A stretch of 42,961 nt of DNA from CALEUX01 sp037439945 (GTDB lineage: Bacteria > Bacteroidota > Bacteroidia > Bacteroidales > Marinilabiliaceae), in NCBI GenBank assembly GCA_037439945.1, contig JBBIVA010000011.1, forward strand, positions 1 through 42,961, in the 5' to 3' direction. The position numbers and the translations under genes are program-made. Position 1 is the stretch's first letter. Each line of letters begins with the position of its first letter. Shown here one piece after another: positions 42,805 to 42,961 of this stretch. Under the pieces are notes generated by a model. It ran no database searches. It was not told the DNA's origin and saw only the letters and a program-made list of their open reading frames with translations.

Positions 42805-42927
42805 CTACCACGCCATTACATCCTTAATCCAGGTTATAAAAAACCAATTTCTGGGGTTTCGGGTTTTTAGTTTTTCATATCGAAATAAAGCTATAATTAA
42901 TTTAACCCCAAATTTGTCTTTAGCCAT
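42805..42927 (-). CDS. Possible 40-residue peptide within and beyond repeat copy C
   Basis: Frame of 40 codons starting inside repeat copy C with MAKDKFGVKLIIALF and ending ITWIKDVMAW. Copies A and B share MAKDKFG but stop after 22 and 11 codons with different tails. Conservation stops where the repeat ends, so the coding reading may be accidental. Its composition (Trp, Phe, Lys) and uninterrupted length are compatible with a small peptide or with the N-terminus of a truncated gene. No family is recognised. Confidence 0.2.
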   Translation of the reverse strand: MAKDKFGVKLIIALFRYEKLKTRNPRNWFFITWIKDVMAW

Positions 42928-42960
42928 TTTTTCTAATGACCGTCATTAGAAATTAATAGT
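42902..42960 (-). repeat. Dispersed palindromic repeat, copy C (inverted)
   Basis: On the minus strand it has the same order as copies A and B: ACTATTAATTTC, the perfect palindrome (plus-strand 42930-42952), six A, then TGGCTAAAGACAAATTTGGG and one extra G. The window ends 9 nt past the palindrome. Its unique flank lies on the same side of the element as in copy A. Confidence 0.9.
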
Positions 42961-42961
42961 A

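Noticed and set aside
1..42961. CRISPR arrays, tRNA or rRNA genes, integrases, transposases, phage genes
   Set aside because: None found by reading: no regularly spaced direct repeats, no cloverleaf-type segment I could support, and no recognisable recombinase protein.
1..42961. Composite transposon bounded by inverted copies A and C
   Set aside because: The inverted copies at both ends enclose ordinary housekeeping genes and no transposase; window ends at a repeat are better explained by assembly breaks.

Overview
This 42,961-base, AT-rich window looks like a chromosomal stretch of a member of the Bacteroidota, probably class Bacteroidia. The gene set supports this: a sufBCDSE plus DUF59 operon, GSCFA and GldH lipoproteins, a glycogen operon with a synthase-phosphorylase fusion, the RicT/PSP1 protein beside holB and gldH, and several SPII lipoproteins. 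Shine-Dalgarno sequences are weak or absent, and several genes have a Bacteroidota-type -7 box (TAnnTTTG) in front. Most of the content is housekeeping. I found no rRNA, tRNA, CRISPR array, transposase, phage gene or toxin-immunity locus.

Layout. (1) 678-6544: iron-sulfur assembly operon sufB-C-D-S-E plus a DUF59 protein, followed by queG (an Fe-S/cobalamin tRNA enzyme), an alpha/beta hydrolase and a GSCFA protein to 9441. (2) 9920-19231: alpha-glucan (glycogen) operon with debranching enzyme, GT4 synthase-like transferase, GH57 enzyme, and a 1411-residue protein joining a eukaryote-type GT3 glycogen synthase to a GT35 phosphorylase; it ends at a clear intrinsic terminator. (3) 19521-25206: GH26 mannanase lipoprotein, type II glutaminyl cyclase, cysS, an orphan response regulator and a MORN-type protein. 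(4) 25779-31381: RNase R, TetR regulator, MetA, a HAD phosphatase overlapping metA, and a coiled-coil membrane protein. (5) 32136-38459: lipoprotein with an Ig-like domain, DUF3108, CHAD, an unknown membrane protein, a MurG-like glycosyltransferase and a radical SAM protein. (6) 38831-42779: holB-ricT-gldH-trmB-ATL, closely packed and partly overlapping.

The most unusual structure is non-coding. A repeat of about 57 bp, carrying a perfect 23-bp palindrome and then the start of a tiny reading frame (MAKDKFG), occurs three times: at the very start of the window, just before the GT3-GT35 gene, and inverted at the very end. The sequence looks like a whole assembly contig that breaks at this repeat at both ends. 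In both cases the break is on the same side of the repeat. In the internal copy that side is a block of three consecutive hairpins, one of which reuses the palindrome's half-site CTAATGAC. This suggests a larger dispersed palindromic element, so far undescribed to my knowledge. A second, different palindromic block lies before holB, bounded by a 20-bp near-perfect direct repeat. A perfect 11-bp inverted repeat precedes the glycogen operon and is a candidate operator or leader hairpin.

Sequence-level points that change annotation: MetA has Glu111, so it is probably an acetyltransferase. The MGMT-family gene lacks the acceptor cysteine and is therefore an ATL. The glycosyltransferase at 36564-37673 seems to start at an ATT codon. 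Several other starts should be moved inward (HAD, GldH, MORN protein, Ig-like lipoprotein, ATL).
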